A DNA stretch of 64,000 bases from VXLM01 sp034421575 (lineage in GTDB: Bacteria > Chloroflexota > Dehalococcoidia > Lucifugimonadales > VXLM01). Made by a program: the position numbers and the translations under genes. Where the stretch lies: assembly GCA_034421575.1 (NCBI GenBank), contig DAOUKG010000073.1, forward strand, positions 1 through 64,000. The letters run 5' to 3'. The notes beneath the pieces are model-generated. The model saw only the letters and a program-made list of their open reading frames with translations, was not told the DNA's origin and did no database searches. Below, piece after piece: positions 43,225-52,676 of the stretch (position 1 is its first letter; the number at the start of each line of letters is the position of its first letter).

Positions 43225-43464
43225 ATGGGTGCCAAGTCACGCGTAGCCAGGTGGGGTTCCAGCTTGGCTGTCCGTATACCCAAGCCGGTTGCCGAGCAGT
43301 GGGGTGTTCAGGAAGGCTCGCCAATCGAGATCGTCCACCGTGGTGATCATGTCGTCCTCCAAAGGAAGACGTATGATTTGGGATCCATGCTGGACCAGGT
43401 GAATGAGGCCAACCTCCCCTCCGAATGGGATACCGGTCCGGCTGAGGGCGGCGAAGAGTGGTAA
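43225..43464 (+). CDS. mazE: MazE-like antitoxin (AbrB/SpoVT fold)
   Basis: 79 residues. VARWGSSLAVRIPKPVAEQWG is the swapped-hairpin AbrB-type DNA-binding start, and the acidic tail SEWDTGPAEGGEEW would fold over the toxin. The ATG at 43225 has AGGAGGT; the in-frame GTG at 43219 overlaps that site. It overlaps mazF by 7 bp. It should repress its own promoter and neutralise MazF. Confidence 0.93.
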   Translation: MGAKSRVARWGSSLAVRIPKPVAEQWGVQEGSPIEIVHRGDHVVLQRKTYDLGSMLDQVNEANLPSEWDTGPAEGGEEW

Positions 43465-43799
43465 GCAGGGAATACGTGCCCGCAAGAGGGGACATTGTCT
43501 GGCTGAGCTTTACGCCGCAGGCAGGGCACGAACAAGCCGGTCACCGGCCTGCAATGGTGCTCAGCCCGGAAGCCTACAACGCGAAAACAGGGTTGGCGCT
43601 TTTCTGTCCCATTACCTCAAGGGTAAAGGGATACCCTTTCGAGGTTCAATTGCCTGCCGCTGCTGCCGTGTCGGGCGTTGTCCTCTCGGACCAGATAAAG
43701 AGCCTTGACTGGAAGGCTAGGAAAGCGCAGTTTGAGTGTCACGCGCCCAGCAAGGTCGTCAGCGAGGTACTAAGCAAAGTGAACGTGCTCTTGGAATGA
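43458..43799 (+). CDS. mazF: MazF-type mRNA interferase toxin
   Basis: 113 residues. VPARGDIVWLSFTPQAGHEQAGHRPAMVLSPEAYN (in parts), CPITSRVKGYPFEV and VVLSDQIKSLDWKARKAQF follow E. coli MazF closely. The active site Arg (RP in HRPAMVLS) and Thr (CPITS) are present. It cuts mRNA at short sites when MazE is degraded. The start used is GTG at 43458. The pair is transcribed against the nuo genes and the insertion lies just downstream of nuoL. Confidence 0.94.
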   Translation: MVSREYVPARGDIVWLSFTPQAGHEQAGHRPAMVLSPEAYNAKTGLALFCPITSRVKGYPFEVQLPAAAAVSGVVLSDQIKSLDWKARKAQFECHAPSKVVSEVLSKVNVLLE

Positions 43800-43827
43800 C
43801 GGCGACGTCCGCCCATCCGAGAGTCCG

Positions 43828-45717
43828 CTACCCTGTCCTGATCCACCACACCGCCGCGAGAACGACGATACCAAGCGCCATCGCAAGACCGTAATTGTAG
43901 AGTCGCCCTGACTGCATGTAACGGGCCCGGAATGCGGAGAAGCGCACCATGATGGCGGGCCCGTCCACGCCGGTATCGTTGACGACGATCCGGTCGAACG
44001 CCGCGAGCGCGCTGCTGAAGGCCAGGACTATCCGGTCGATGAACCATTGGTACAGGTCATCCATGTAGTACTTGTTCAGCACGAGCCGGTATAGGGGACC
44101 GGATCGCTGCGCAACCGTCTCGTGAGAAATACTCCTTCGAATGTATGTGGCCCATCCGAGCAGGACGCCGGACACGGCCAGGACGATGGAGAGCGCGACC
44201 AGCCACGGCACGATATGGAACTTTTCCTCGTGGTGCAGGAACTCTTGGTCGGTCAGCAGAAACGCGCCAAAGCCGTCGTAGGAACCGGGCCAGTTGAAGG
44301 CCAATACACATCCGACCACCGACCCGATGGCGAGCAGCACGAGCGGAATTGTAATCAGCATCGGAGACTCGTGCGCCTCATCGGTGGTCCTCGGCTGGCC
44401 GAAGAACACCACGAATGCGACTCGCGCCATGTAGAGGGCGCTGAGCAGCGCGCCCGCGAGGGCGAACGCCAGGAATATCGGCCCGCGAGCGTCGACGACC
44501 GCCGCGAGCACCTCGTCCTTGCTCCAGAACCCCACCAGCGGCGGGATGCCCGCCAGCGATGCCGCTCCTATGATGAACGTTATTCCGGTGATGGGCATCT
44601 TTCTGATAATCCCACCGAGCTCCCATATTCCCGTCTTGTGAGTCGCGTGATTCACGCTTCCGGCGCCGAGGAACAGGAGGGCCTTGGCTGCCCCATGCGC
44701 AACGAGATGGAGCATCGCTGCCCCCAGGGCGCCAACCCCTAACGCGAGCATCATCAGCCCCAGATGGCTGATCGTCGAGTACGCCAGCACCTGCTTGAAG
44801 TCATTCATTACCAGCGACAACGTGCCCGCGTAGATGAAGGTGAACAGTCCCACGATGGACACCACGAGAAGGACGTTCTCCCCCATCTCGAATAGAGGCA
44901 GGAGCCTCGCGACGAGAAAGACTCCGGCCGCCACCATCGTCGCCGCGTGTATGAGCGCGCTGACCGGCGTTGGGCCTTCCATAGCGTCCGGCAGCCAGAC
45001 GTGGAAGGGGAACTGTGCCGACTTGCCCATCGCGCCGAGGAAGATCAGCAGCGTCGCTACGGTCAGCGTGCCGCCGTCGATCCCTCCCTGTTCGGCGATG
45101 TGGAAGATTGTCGATATGTCGAAAGTGTCCGTCTTGCGGAAGAGCAGGATGATCCCGATGAGCAGGCCAACGTCCCCAATCCTCGTGGTGATGAATGCCT
45201 TCTTCGCCGCCTCAGCCGCTGACCTTCGTTCCCACCAGAACCCGATCAGCAGGTAGGAGCCCACTCCTACAAGCTCCCATGCCAGGTAGAAAAAGATGAG
45301 GTTGTCCGCCAGCACAAGGGCCAACATGGCTCCGGCGAACAGGGCATGGACGGCGTAGTACCACCATAAGCGGCCCTCGCCCCTCATGTATTCCAGCGAA
45401 TACACCTGGACGAGCAGCGCGACGAAGGTGACCAGCCCAAGCATGGTGACCGAAAGCCGGTCGACGATTATGCCCCAGGCTATCGTCGTCTTGCCGAGAA
45501 CGATCCAGTCGATGGCCAGCGTACGCGCGCCGTTGGCCGTGAGGTCGGCGAGGACGTACCAAAAGATGACAAAGCCCAACGCAATGGCCGCAATCGGTAC
45601 GTAGACCCCCTGCCTGGGCAGGAACCTTCCAAACGCAGCCGTAATGAAGAAGGCCGAAACGCTCAGCGCGGGAATCACCCACGCCCACTGCGCCGTTATG
45701 GTGTCGGACAGCGGCAT
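43828..45717 (-). CDS. nuoL: NADH-quinone oxidoreductase subunit L
   Basis: 629 residues, the largest antiporter-like subunit of complex I with the long lateral helix at the C-terminus. LLIFLGAMGKSAQFPFHVWLPDAMEGPTPVSALIHAATM (in parts) near residue 205 and KQVLAYSTISHLGLMMLALG are diagnostic. It is complete. Upstream are a TlpA-like lipoprotein gene and nuoK-nuoJ; downstream the order is broken by mazEF on the opposite strand. Confidence 0.95.
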   Translation of the reverse strand: MPLSDTITAQWAWVIPALSVSAFFITAAFGRFLPRQGVYVPIAAIALGFVIFWYVLADLTANGARTLAIDWIVLGKTTIAWGIIVDRLSVTMLGLVTFVALLVQVYSLEYMRGEGRLWWYYAVHALFAGAMLALVLADNLIFFYLAWELVGVGSYLLIGFWWERRSAAEAAKKAFITTRIGDVGLLIGIILLFRKTDTFDISTIFHIAEQGGIDGGTLTVATLLIFLGAMGKSAQFPFHVWLPDAMEGPTPVSALIHAATMVAAGVFLVARLLPLFEMGENVLLVVSIVGLFTFIYAGTLSLVMNDFKQVLAYSTISHLGLMMLALGVGALGAAMLHLVAHGAAKALLFLGAGSVNHATHKTGIWELGGIIRKMPITGITFIIGAASLAGIPPLVGFWSKDEVLAAVVDARGPIFLAFALAGALLSALYMARVAFVVFFGQPRTTDEAHESPMLITIPLVLLAIGSVVGCVLAFNWPGSYDGFGAFLLTDQEFLHHEEKFHIVPWLVALSIVLAVSGVLLGWATYIRRSISHETVAQRSGPLYRLVLNKYYMDDLYQWFIDRIVLAFSSALAAFDRIVVNDTGVDGPAIMVRFSAFRARYMQSGRLYNYGLAMALGIVVLAAVWWIRTG

Positions 45718-45786
45718 GCTATGCGGGGCGGTCCTTCAACTCAGGGAACCACTGGACTGAAAGAGACCTTGACTGCACCTTGGCCG

Positions 45787-46482
45787 CTACTTCTTGGCCG
45801 CTTGGAGGTTGTCTTTGATTCCTCTGGCCTTGAGGTAGTCTGCCTGGGAGACGAGATTCAGGTCCTTGTCCAGGAAGTAGGTCTTGGGATAGGCATTCAC
45901 GCCATAAGCAGTGGCTATGGTGCCGTCAAAGTCCGCTCCTACAATGAACTCCAGCTCCTTGTCCGTTACATAGGACTGGCCGGACTCCGTGTCGCTTCCT
46001 CCGGGATCCCATTCCGACTTGCTGTCCGCCGCCACCTGAATAGCGACGAAGTGCACGTCATCCTTGTTTGCGTTATAGGAGTCCTTGAGAAGGAACATCA
46101 ACTCCCCGCACTGCGTACATGCGGGGAACCAGAAGTTGATGACTACGGGCTTGCCCCGGAGATCGGACAGATTGACCACTTGGTCTCTCGCGTAGTTGGT
46201 GTTTTCGTACACCGTAAGTGCGAATTCAGGTGCGGGCTGCCCTATCTCCGCTTGTGCGGCCGGAGCGATCGTCGATCCGCTTGTTATCACCCCACCGCCT
46301 TCATTTGACCCTGCACTCGAAGTCCCGCCCGTGGCGGCGCCGCCGGTTGTAGTCGCTCCTCCGGTGTCACCGCCTGTGTCTCCTAAGTCATCCAGACTGC
46401 CGCCTCCTCCACACGCCAGGGCAAGCGTGAGCAGCAAGAGCACAGGAACTATGAAAACTAAAGACCGCTTATGAAGCCTCAT
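45787..46482 (-). CDS. TlpA/AhpC-type thioredoxin-fold lipoprotein inside the nuo cluster
   Basis: 231 residues. A signal peptide (FIVPVLLLLTLALAC) ends in a lipobox LALAC with Cys, followed by a Gly/Ser/Thr-rich linker (about 20-70). The thioredoxin-like domain has VINFWFPACTQCGELMFLL with an active-site CTQC near 128 and YGVNAYPKTYFLD with the cis-Pro near 200. It should be a periplasmic or surface thiol oxidoreductase. The ATG at 46482 has AGAGGTGA; it begins 12 bp after nuoK. A gene of this type in a complex I operon is unusual. Confidence 0.85.
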   Translation of the reverse strand: MRLHKRSLVFIVPVLLLLTLALACGGGGSLDDLGDTGGDTGGATTTGGAATGGTSSAGSNEGGGVITSGSTIAPAAQAEIGQPAPEFALTVYENTNYARDQVVNLSDLRGKPVVINFWFPACTQCGELMFLLKDSYNANKDDVHFVAIQVAADSKSEWDPGGSDTESGQSYVTDKELEFIVGADFDGTIATAYGVNAYPKTYFLDKDLNLVSQADYLKARGIKDNLQAAKK

Positions 46483-46493
46483 GTCGTCACCTC

Positions 46494-46811
46494 TCACCAC
46501 TTCATTAGGTTTATTTCATCCACATTGACTGTGGAGCGGTTTCTGTACAATCTTAGAATAATCGCCAGCGCCAGCGCTAGCTCCGCGGCCGCGATGGTTA
46601 TTACGAACACCACGATCACTTGCCCGAGCGCCCTGCTGGGATCGGCAAAGTCGGCAAACGCCGCAAAACCAATCAAATTAACGTTGACCGCGTTTAGCAT
46701 AAGTTCGATTGACATCAATATCAAGACCGCGCTCCTCCGAGACAGCACTCCATACAGCCCAATGGCAAAGAGCGCCGCGGCGACAATCTGGAAATGGACA
46801 AGCTCGATCAT
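46494..46811 (-). CDS. nuoK: NADH-quinone oxidoreductase subunit K
   Basis: 105 residues with three helices. GLYGVLSRRSAVLILMSIELMLNAVNVNL (in part) has the conserved membrane Glu used in proton transfer, and VIVVFVITIAAAELALALAI gives the last helix with its second Glu. Overlaps nuoJ by 4 bp. Confidence 0.95.
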   Translation of the reverse strand: MIELVHFQIVAAALFAIGLYGVLSRRSAVLILMSIELMLNAVNVNLIGFAAFADFADPSRALGQVIVVFVITIAAAELALALAIILRLYRNRSTVNVDEINLMKW

Positions 46812-47305
46812 TCACGTCCCCTGTTCGCGCCGACCATCACGACTACGCCAATCAGGGCCACCAGCAACACGAGTGATGCGATCTCGAAGGGGACCGCCCA
46901 CTGCTCGAACAGGGTCTGACCCAAGTTCTCCAGCGGCACTGCCCGCCGATCGGATACGGTCTGAACTGTCGTGAAGACGGCGGCGCCAGCAAGAAGGATG
47001 AACATTGCCGCCGCCACGAGAGCTGCTGCGGGCCATTGACGGTTGCCGGAAAGATTCTGAAAGTCCTCGATCCGCGTCAGCATCAGGGCGAAGAGTATTA
47101 CGATCACAATCGCCCCGCCGTAGATCAGTACCTGTACGAGTGCGAGGAACTCCGCGAGCGCAGTGAGGAATATCCCGGCCACGCCGATCAACGACGCAAG
47201 CAGGGCGAACGCGGCATACACCACATTTCGCGTCGTAACCACACCCAGAGCGCCGACCAGTGCGACGACGGCTGCAATGAAGAAAACGATAAGTGAAAGG
47301 GACAA
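46808..47305 (-). CDS. nuoJ: NADH-quinone oxidoreductase subunit J
   Basis: 165 residues with five predicted helices. AAVVALVGALGVVTTRNVVYAAFALLASLIGVAGIFLTA... LVQVLIYGGAIVIVILFALML (in part) identify NuoJ. The TTG start at 47305 is used; GGAGG is about 13 bases upstream, so the ribosome site is not ideal. It is the first gene of this nuo segment; nuoA-I must lie elsewhere. Confidence 0.9.
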   Translation of the reverse strand: MSLSLIVFFIAAVVALVGALGVVTTRNVVYAAFALLASLIGVAGIFLTALAEFLALVQVLIYGGAIVIVILFALMLTRIEDFQNLSGNRQWPAAALVAAAMFILLAGAAVFTTVQTVSDRRAVPLENLGQTLFEQWAVPFEIASLVLLVALIGVVVMVGANRGRE

Positions 47306-47394
47306 GACCTAGACCAACCTCCCGGTGTCGGCGCCGGTTCAAGTTCGGCATTATACCACTCTCAAACCCGCCACAAACGCACCCCAACCTTGAG

Positions 47395-47553
47395 GTAGCT
47401 GTTCAGCCTTCGCGAGAGCGTTCGACACACACAACCACCGTCATTCCGGCGAAAGCGGGAATCTAACCCCCTCCCGTTCGGGGGAGAGGGCTAGAGCCTG
47501 CCCCGTTGCAGAACGGGGTGAGGGTGTTCCTCTCACCAAGACTGAACACTCAC
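47395..47553. mobile_element. MITE-like element, copy 4 (159 bp, with insert)
   Basis: Ends GTAGCTGTTCAG and CTGAACACTCAC enclose 159 bp. The usual body is interrupted by a CCCCTCCCGTTCGGGGGAGA hairpin and its relatives (47470-47530), so a second repeat family is nested inside. No clear target duplication. It lies between the nuoJ start and the dxs start. Confidence 0.75.
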
Positions 47554-47674
47554 ACACCTACTCGTAGCTTGACACTAGGAGCGCCGGTATCCTACGATTG
47601 CCTTCAGGAATTAAGTCGTCCTTAGCCGCAGTGCCGTCAATAATGCACCCCTTCACTAGACTAGGATTTCTGCC

Positions 47675-49588
47675 ATGGCATCTCGCCTGCTCGACAAGAT
47701 CGATTCGCCGAGCGACCTCCGGACCCTGACCCATGACGAACTGTCTCAAGTTGCTCAGGAGGTGCGCGACACCATAATCTCGGTGATCACCGAGCGTGGC
47801 GGTCACCTGGCCTCGAACTTGGGAGTCGTCGAGCTCACGCTGGCGCTCCACCGCGTCTTCGAGAGTCCCAAGGACAGCATCGTCTGGGACACCACCAACC
47901 AGACCTACACCCACAAGCTGGTGACCGGCAGGCGCGATGAGTTCAAGGACATTCGCCTGGAAGGCGGACTGTCCGGCTTCGGCGAACCCAACGAAAGCCC
48001 CCACGATACCCTCTGCGCCGGACATGCGGGCACCGGCCTCTCAATTGCCCTCGGTGTAGCGGAGGGAGCGGAGAATCGCGGCCAGGAGTCTTGGACTATC
48101 GCCGTCGTGGGCGACGGAGCGATGACATCCGGATCCAGCTTCGAGGCACTGAACAATATCGTTCATCTTAACCCTGAGAGGCTTATCGTTGTCCTGAACG
48201 ACAATGGCATGTCGATCTCGGAAAACATCGGCTTCCTCACCAACTGGCGCAAGCGGCTCATCACCCATCCCGAGTCCCAGGCGATGGTTGAGCGCATGAG
48301 ATCCCTATCCAAGAAGGTGCCCACCGGCGAGATGATGTACCGGCTGGCAAAGCGAGTCTACACCGGCGTGGAGGGACTCGTCGTTCCCACGATGTTCTGG
48401 ACGGAAATGGGTTTTCAGTACCTCGGCCCCATCGACGGCCATGATTTCAAGCAGCTCGAGGAGACCTTCCGTCAGGCAATGAAGCCCACCGGTTCGGTCC
48501 CTCTGGTTCATGTTGTGACACACAAGGGGCGCGGCTACGAGCCCGCTGAGGACGATCCCGTCAAGTTCCATCAGCCTAGCTCTCCGCTGGGCGATTCCTC
48601 AGGAGCGCCCACGTACTCGAAGGTGTTCGCTCAGACCATTACGAACATCATGAAGAAAGACAAGTCCGTCGTCGGCATCAGCGCGGCGATGCTTGAGGGC
48701 ACGGGCCTTGCGGACGTTCGGCAGGAATTCCCCGATAGAGTGTTCGACGTCGGCATCGCCGAGCAGCACGCGGTCAGCATGGCGGCGGGAATGGCCTCCG
48801 TAGGACTCAATCCATTCGTCTCAATCTACTCCACCTTCCTCCAGCGAGCATTCGACCAGGTAGTTCACGATGTCTGTCTCCAGAACCTGCCTGTCAAGAT
48901 CATCGCTGACCGAGCCGGAATCGTCGGAGAGGACGGCAAGACGCACCACGGCTCCTTCGACCTCACCTACCTCCGCTGTCTTCCCAACGCAATCGTTGCA
49001 GCCCCTATGGACGAGAACGAGCTGCAGCATCTCGTCTACACCGCCTATAAGCACGATGGCCCGTTTGCCATCCGCATAGCGAGAGGCACCGCCGTCGGCA
49101 CGCCGCTGGACAGCGACCTGAAGGAGCTTCCAATCGGCAAGGGCAGGATGGTACGGGAGGGGAGTGACGTCGCGATCTTCGCGCTGGGCAAGTCGGCAAG
49201 TGCCGCCTTGACAGCGGCGGAAATTCTCTCCGAGCGCGGGATTTCATGCGGGGTCTACAACCCCATCTTCGTGAAGCCGCTCGATACCGACCTGCTCATC
49301 GAGGCGGCACGAAGTGCCGGTCGCATCGTAACGGTTGAAGAAAACGTCCTCGCCGGTGGTTTCGGTTCCGCTGTACTCGAAGCGCTTGCAGAGGCCGGTC
49401 TGGACGACGTATCCGTCCACCGTGTCGGAATGCCCGATCTGTTCGTGGAGCACGGCACCGCCGCTGACCAGCGACACCAGTTGCAGCTCGACGCCGACGG
49501 CATAGCCGGGCAGGTCCTCAACGCCTTCTTCCCCGACGGGGCCACTCACCGGAGCGCGGAGCCTCAGGAAGTCGCCGCTACGAGCTAG
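47675..49588 (+). CDS. dxs: 1-deoxy-D-xylulose-5-phosphate synthase
   Basis: 637 residues. DXS condenses pyruvate and glyceraldehyde 3-phosphate to deoxyxylulose 5-phosphate, the first step of the MEP isoprenoid pathway, using thiamine diphosphate. The TPP motif VVGDGAMTSGSSFEALNN is near residue 147, HGHD-type GPIDGHDFKQLE near 250, and the transketolase-like middle domain DVGIAEQHAVSMAAGMA near 355. Full length. Neighbours are the repeat-rich gap and the unrelated oxidase gene; the ATG at 47675 has a weak AGGA site. Confidence 0.97.
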   Translation: MASRLLDKIDSPSDLRTLTHDELSQVAQEVRDTIISVITERGGHLASNLGVVELTLALHRVFESPKDSIVWDTTNQTYTHKLVTGRRDEFKDIRLEGGLSGFGEPNESPHDTLCAGHAGTGLSIALGVAEGAENRGQESWTIAVVGDGAMTSGSSFEALNNIVHLNPERLIVVLNDNGMSISENIGFLTNWRKRLITHPESQAMVERMRSLSKKVPTGEMMYRLAKRVYTGVEGLVVPTMFWTEMGFQYLGPIDGHDFKQLEETFRQAMKPTGSVPLVHVVTHKGRGYEPAEDDPVKFHQPSSPLGDSSGAPTYSKVFAQTITNIMKKDKSVVGISAAMLEGTGLADVRQEFPDRVFDVGIAEQHAVSMAAGMASVGLNPFVSIYSTFLQRAFDQVVHDVCLQNLPVKIIADRAGIVGEDGKTHHGSFDLTYLRCLPNAIVAAPMDENELQHLVYTAYKHDGPFAIRIARGTAVGTPLDSDLKELPIGKGRMVREGSDVAIFALGKSASAALTAAEILSERGISCGVYNPIFVKPLDTDLLIEAARSAGRIVTVEENVLAGGFGSAVLEALAEAGLDDVSVHRVGMPDLFVEHGTAADQRHQLQLDADGIAGQVLNAFFPDGATHRSAEPQEVAATS

Positions 49589-50042
49589 CGCTGTCGGCGC
49601 CCTCATTTCTCTGCCCCGGTCCACGGATGCGTCCATCAGGGATCGTCAAGACCCCGTGCGTCGTCCGAATATAAAGCAACCGTCAACCCCCACCATTCCG
49701 TCATTCCCGTGCAGGGAGACCTTTGCGTAACCCCCTCTCCCGTTCGCGGGAGAAGGCTGGGGTGAGGGTATAAGGCCTACTTCCGCATGGTTCCTCGCTT
49801 CAAGCTCATAACTGTTCAAACTTCGTGAGAGCTCTCAACGCACACCGCCACCGTCATACCCGCGCAAGAACGTCACCCCGTACCACGATACGGGGCGGGT
49901 ATCCACAGGGGTAAGGGGTGTTCGCCTCATCGACTCTGAACACACCTCCCGGCGACAAATTGTCGACCACGCCTTTCCCTGATACCATAATGCCTGCCCG
50001 GAACCGGGCAACTCCATGCCACATAATCGGGGAGGTATTCGA
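49589..50042. repeat. Intergenic repeats after dxs
   Basis: A hairpin repeat CCCCCTCTCCCGTTCGCGGG (49731-49750), continuing as GAGAAGGCTGGGGTGAGGG to about 49768, is followed by a MITE-like copy at 49808-49947. The same hairpin recurs near 47470, 52560, 55203 and 59092. No gene. Confidence 0.65.
49808..49947. mobile_element. MITE-like element, copy 5 (140 bp, with insert)
   Basis: Ends ATAACTGTTCAA and CTGAACACACCT. The central hairpin is split by AAGAACGTCACCCCGTACC...GGGGC, an insert that also occurs at 55144-55175. No flanking duplication was found. Confidence 0.7.
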
Positions 50043-52340
50043 GTGACGACCACATACGAACCCAACATGATTCTCAAGCAAGGCGACTACAAGGTCATTG
50101 GAACGCGGCCCATTCGTCATGACGGGGCCGACAAAGTGACCGGACGCGCCAAGTACGGCGCGGACTTCCACGCGAACGATCTTCTCCACGCCAAATTCGT
50201 GCGCAGCCCGCACGCTCATGCCAGAATCCTGTCTATTGACACCAGCGAGGCCGAGGCCATGGACGGCGTATTCGCCGTAGTCACCGGCGCGGACCTGCCG
50301 GAGGTGGCCGACGAGATGGTCGCGCTCGGTGAGGGTGCCGCAAACCTGCGCTACCTTCGCAACAATGTGCTTGCCGACGACAAAGCCCTGTACAAGGGCC
50401 ACGCCATCGCTGCCGTCGCCGCTTCCAGCCCGCACATCGCTGAAGAGGCCGCCGAAAAGATCAAGGTGGAGTACGAGGTCCTCGATCCCGTCCTGACCGC
50501 GCCTGAGGGAATGGCCGACGGAGCCCCCATCCTGGACGAGTCGCTCCGCACATCCGAGATGGGTGAGACCGCTGAAGGGCAGAGCAACGTCGCCGAGCAC
50601 TTCAGGCAGGTCAAGGGTGACGTCGAAGCCGGATTCGCGCAGTCCGATCTGGTGATCGAGCGCGAGTTCGATACCTCCACCGTTCACCAGGGATACATCG
50701 AGCCGCACGTCGCCACGGGTCTGTGGAATCGGGACGACAAGATCACCATCTGGTGCAGTACGCAGGGATCCTTCAGCGTAAGAGACGAAATGGTCGGGAT
50801 CCTCAGCAAACCTGCCTCCCAGATCAAGGTCATTCCCATGGAGATCGGCGGCGGGTTCGGCGGCAAGATCCCCGCATACCTCGAACCGACGGTCGCCATC
50901 CTGTCCAGGAAAACGGGCCGCCCGGTAAAGGCTGTCATGACTCGCCAGGAGGTCTTTGAGGCAACCGGCCCGACGCCCGGCTCCCACATGACGGTCAAGA
51001 TCGGCGTCGACAACGACGGAAACATCCTTGCCGCACATGCCAATCTCCAGTTCGAGGCGGGCGCCTTCCCCGGCTCGCCCGTTGGAGCGGCTGCCATGTG
51101 CGTGTTCGCCACCTACGACATCGCTAATCAGCAGATCGACGGCTATGACGTGGTCGTCAACAAGCCCAAGTCTCAGGCCTACCGCGCGCCCGGCTCCACG
51201 AACGTCGCGTTTGCAACCGAGACCGTCCTGAACGAGATCGCAGAGAAACTCGGAATCGACCCCATCGACCTCCGGCTCAAGAACGTCGCCACCAAGGGAA
51301 CCACTAGTGCAGACGGCGTGACCTTCCCCCGCATCGGCGCCAAAGAGGTCCTTGAGGCCATGCGGGACCATCCGCACTACTCCGAGTCTCTCGACGGCGC
51401 GAACAAGGGCAGGGGAGTTGGCATCGGATACTGGTTCAACGTCGGCTTCAAGTCCGCCGTCAACATCAGCGTCAACCCCGATGGGACGATCAACCTGACC
51501 GAAGGCTCAACCGACATCGGCGGTACGCGCGCTTCGATCTCCATGCAGGCCGCAGAGGTGCTTGGAATCCGCGCCGAGGACGTTAACCCCACCGTCGTTG
51601 ACACCGACTCCATTGGCCATACCGACGTCACCGGCGGGAGCCGCGTGACCTACGCCACTGGCTGGGCCGCCTATGAAGCGGCTCAGGACGTGAAGCGACA
51701 GATGATCGCCCGCGCCGCCCTGATTTGGGACGTCGATCCCGACTCCCTGGAACTCGTTGACGGCGTCTTCCGCTCGAAGGCGGACGAAGAGCTCAACATG
51801 ACCTTCGCCGAGCTCGCCGGACAGCTCAACGACACAGGCGGTCCCATCATGGGCCGCGGCGCGCTCGACACGGGCGGTCTCGGTGCCGGTGGCGGATCGT
51901 TTGCCGGAAACATCGTCGATGTCGAGGTTGATCCCGATACCGGCAAAGTCGACATCCTCCGCTTCACCGTCGTCCAGGACGCCGGCAAGGCCATCCACCC
52001 GAGCTACGTCGAAGGCCAGATGCAGGGCGGAAGCACCCAGGGCATCGGCTGGGCGCTGAACGAGGAATACTACATGCGCGGCGACGGCATGATGATGAAC
52101 TCCACCCTCCTCGACTACCGCATGCCCACCAGCCTCGACCTCCCGATGATCGACACCGTCATCGTCGAGGTGCCCAGCGAGCAGCAGCCCTTCGGAGTCC
52201 GGGGAGTCGGCGAGGCCAACATCGTCCCGCCGCCCGCGGCCATCGCTCACGCCATCTACAACGCATCCGGCATCCGAATGCTGCGCCTCCCGATGAACCC
52301 CGCCGCAGTCACCGAAGAGAAGTTGACCAACGGCAGCTAG
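50043..52340 (+). CDS. Xanthine dehydrogenase-family molybdopterin-binding subunit (CoxL/XdhA-like), alone
   Basis: 765 residues. Family marks include IPMEIGGGFGGKIPAYLEP near 270 (molybdopterin binding), AYRAPGSTNVAFATETVLNE near 380, DAGKAIHPSYVEGQMQGGST near 645 and GVRGVGEANIVPPPAAIA near 720 with the catalytic Glu of GVGE. These proteins hydroxylate purines, aldehydes, CO or aromatics, taking the oxygen from water. The iron-sulfur and FAD subunits normally encoded next to it are not here. The GTG at 50043 has GGGGAGG. The AYRAPG motif does not contain the Cys-Ser of aerobic CO dehydrogenase, so CO is unlikely. Confidence 0.9.
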   Translation: MTTTYEPNMILKQGDYKVIGTRPIRHDGADKVTGRAKYGADFHANDLLHAKFVRSPHAHARILSIDTSEAEAMDGVFAVVTGADLPEVADEMVALGEGAANLRYLRNNVLADDKALYKGHAIAAVAASSPHIAEEAAEKIKVEYEVLDPVLTAPEGMADGAPILDESLRTSEMGETAEGQSNVAEHFRQVKGDVEAGFAQSDLVIEREFDTSTVHQGYIEPHVATGLWNRDDKITIWCSTQGSFSVRDEMVGILSKPASQIKVIPMEIGGGFGGKIPAYLEPTVAILSRKTGRPVKAVMTRQEVFEATGPTPGSHMTVKIGVDNDGNILAAHANLQFEAGAFPGSPVGAAAMCVFATYDIANQQIDGYDVVVNKPKSQAYRAPGSTNVAFATETVLNEIAEKLGIDPIDLRLKNVATKGTTSADGVTFPRIGAKEVLEAMRDHPHYSESLDGANKGRGVGIGYWFNVGFKSAVNISVNPDGTINLTEGSTDIGGTRASISMQAAEVLGIRAEDVNPTVVDTDSIGHTDVTGGSRVTYATGWAAYEAAQDVKRQMIARAALIWDVDPDSLELVDGVFRSKADEELNMTFAELAGQLNDTGGPIMGRGALDTGGLGAGGGSFAGNIVDVEVDPDTGKVDILRFTVVQDAGKAIHPSYVEGQMQGGSTQGIGWALNEEYYMRGDGMMMNSTLLDYRMPTSLDLPMIDTVIVEVPSEQQPFGVRGVGEANIVPPPAAIAHAIYNASGIRMLRLPMNPAAVTEEKLTNGS

Positions 52341-52676
52341 CCCAAGTTAAGACATACTGTCAGGAGCAACGCTATCGTAGGGGCGGGTTTCAAACCCGCC
52401 CCTCATCGTCACTCCCCCCAAACCACCATTCTTCTTGGCATGACCGAAGCACAACACCGTTCACCCTGAGCAGCGTTACGCCCCGCGCGGGGCCGTGCAG
52501 GGGTGTCAGCAACTGCCGTGTGGCTACGAGGAAGCACGTTCGGCCTGAGCCTGTCGAAGGCCCTCTTATCCCCATCTCCCGTCGTGGGAGAGGGCTAGAG
52601 CCTGCCCCGTTGCAGAACGGGGGTGAGGGTATCTTTTCAAGGGAAGTCCTACTGCCTCAGGCCGCCGCCGCACCCC
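52341..52676. repeat. Intergenic palindromes and dispersed repeats
   Basis: A perfect-stem hairpin GGGGCGGGTTT-CAAACCCGCCCC occupies 52380-52402 and may terminate the upstream gene. Then come parts of the TTCGACAGGCTC family (52455-52560) and a CCGTTGCAGAACGGGG hairpin near 52604. No gene. Confidence 0.65.
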
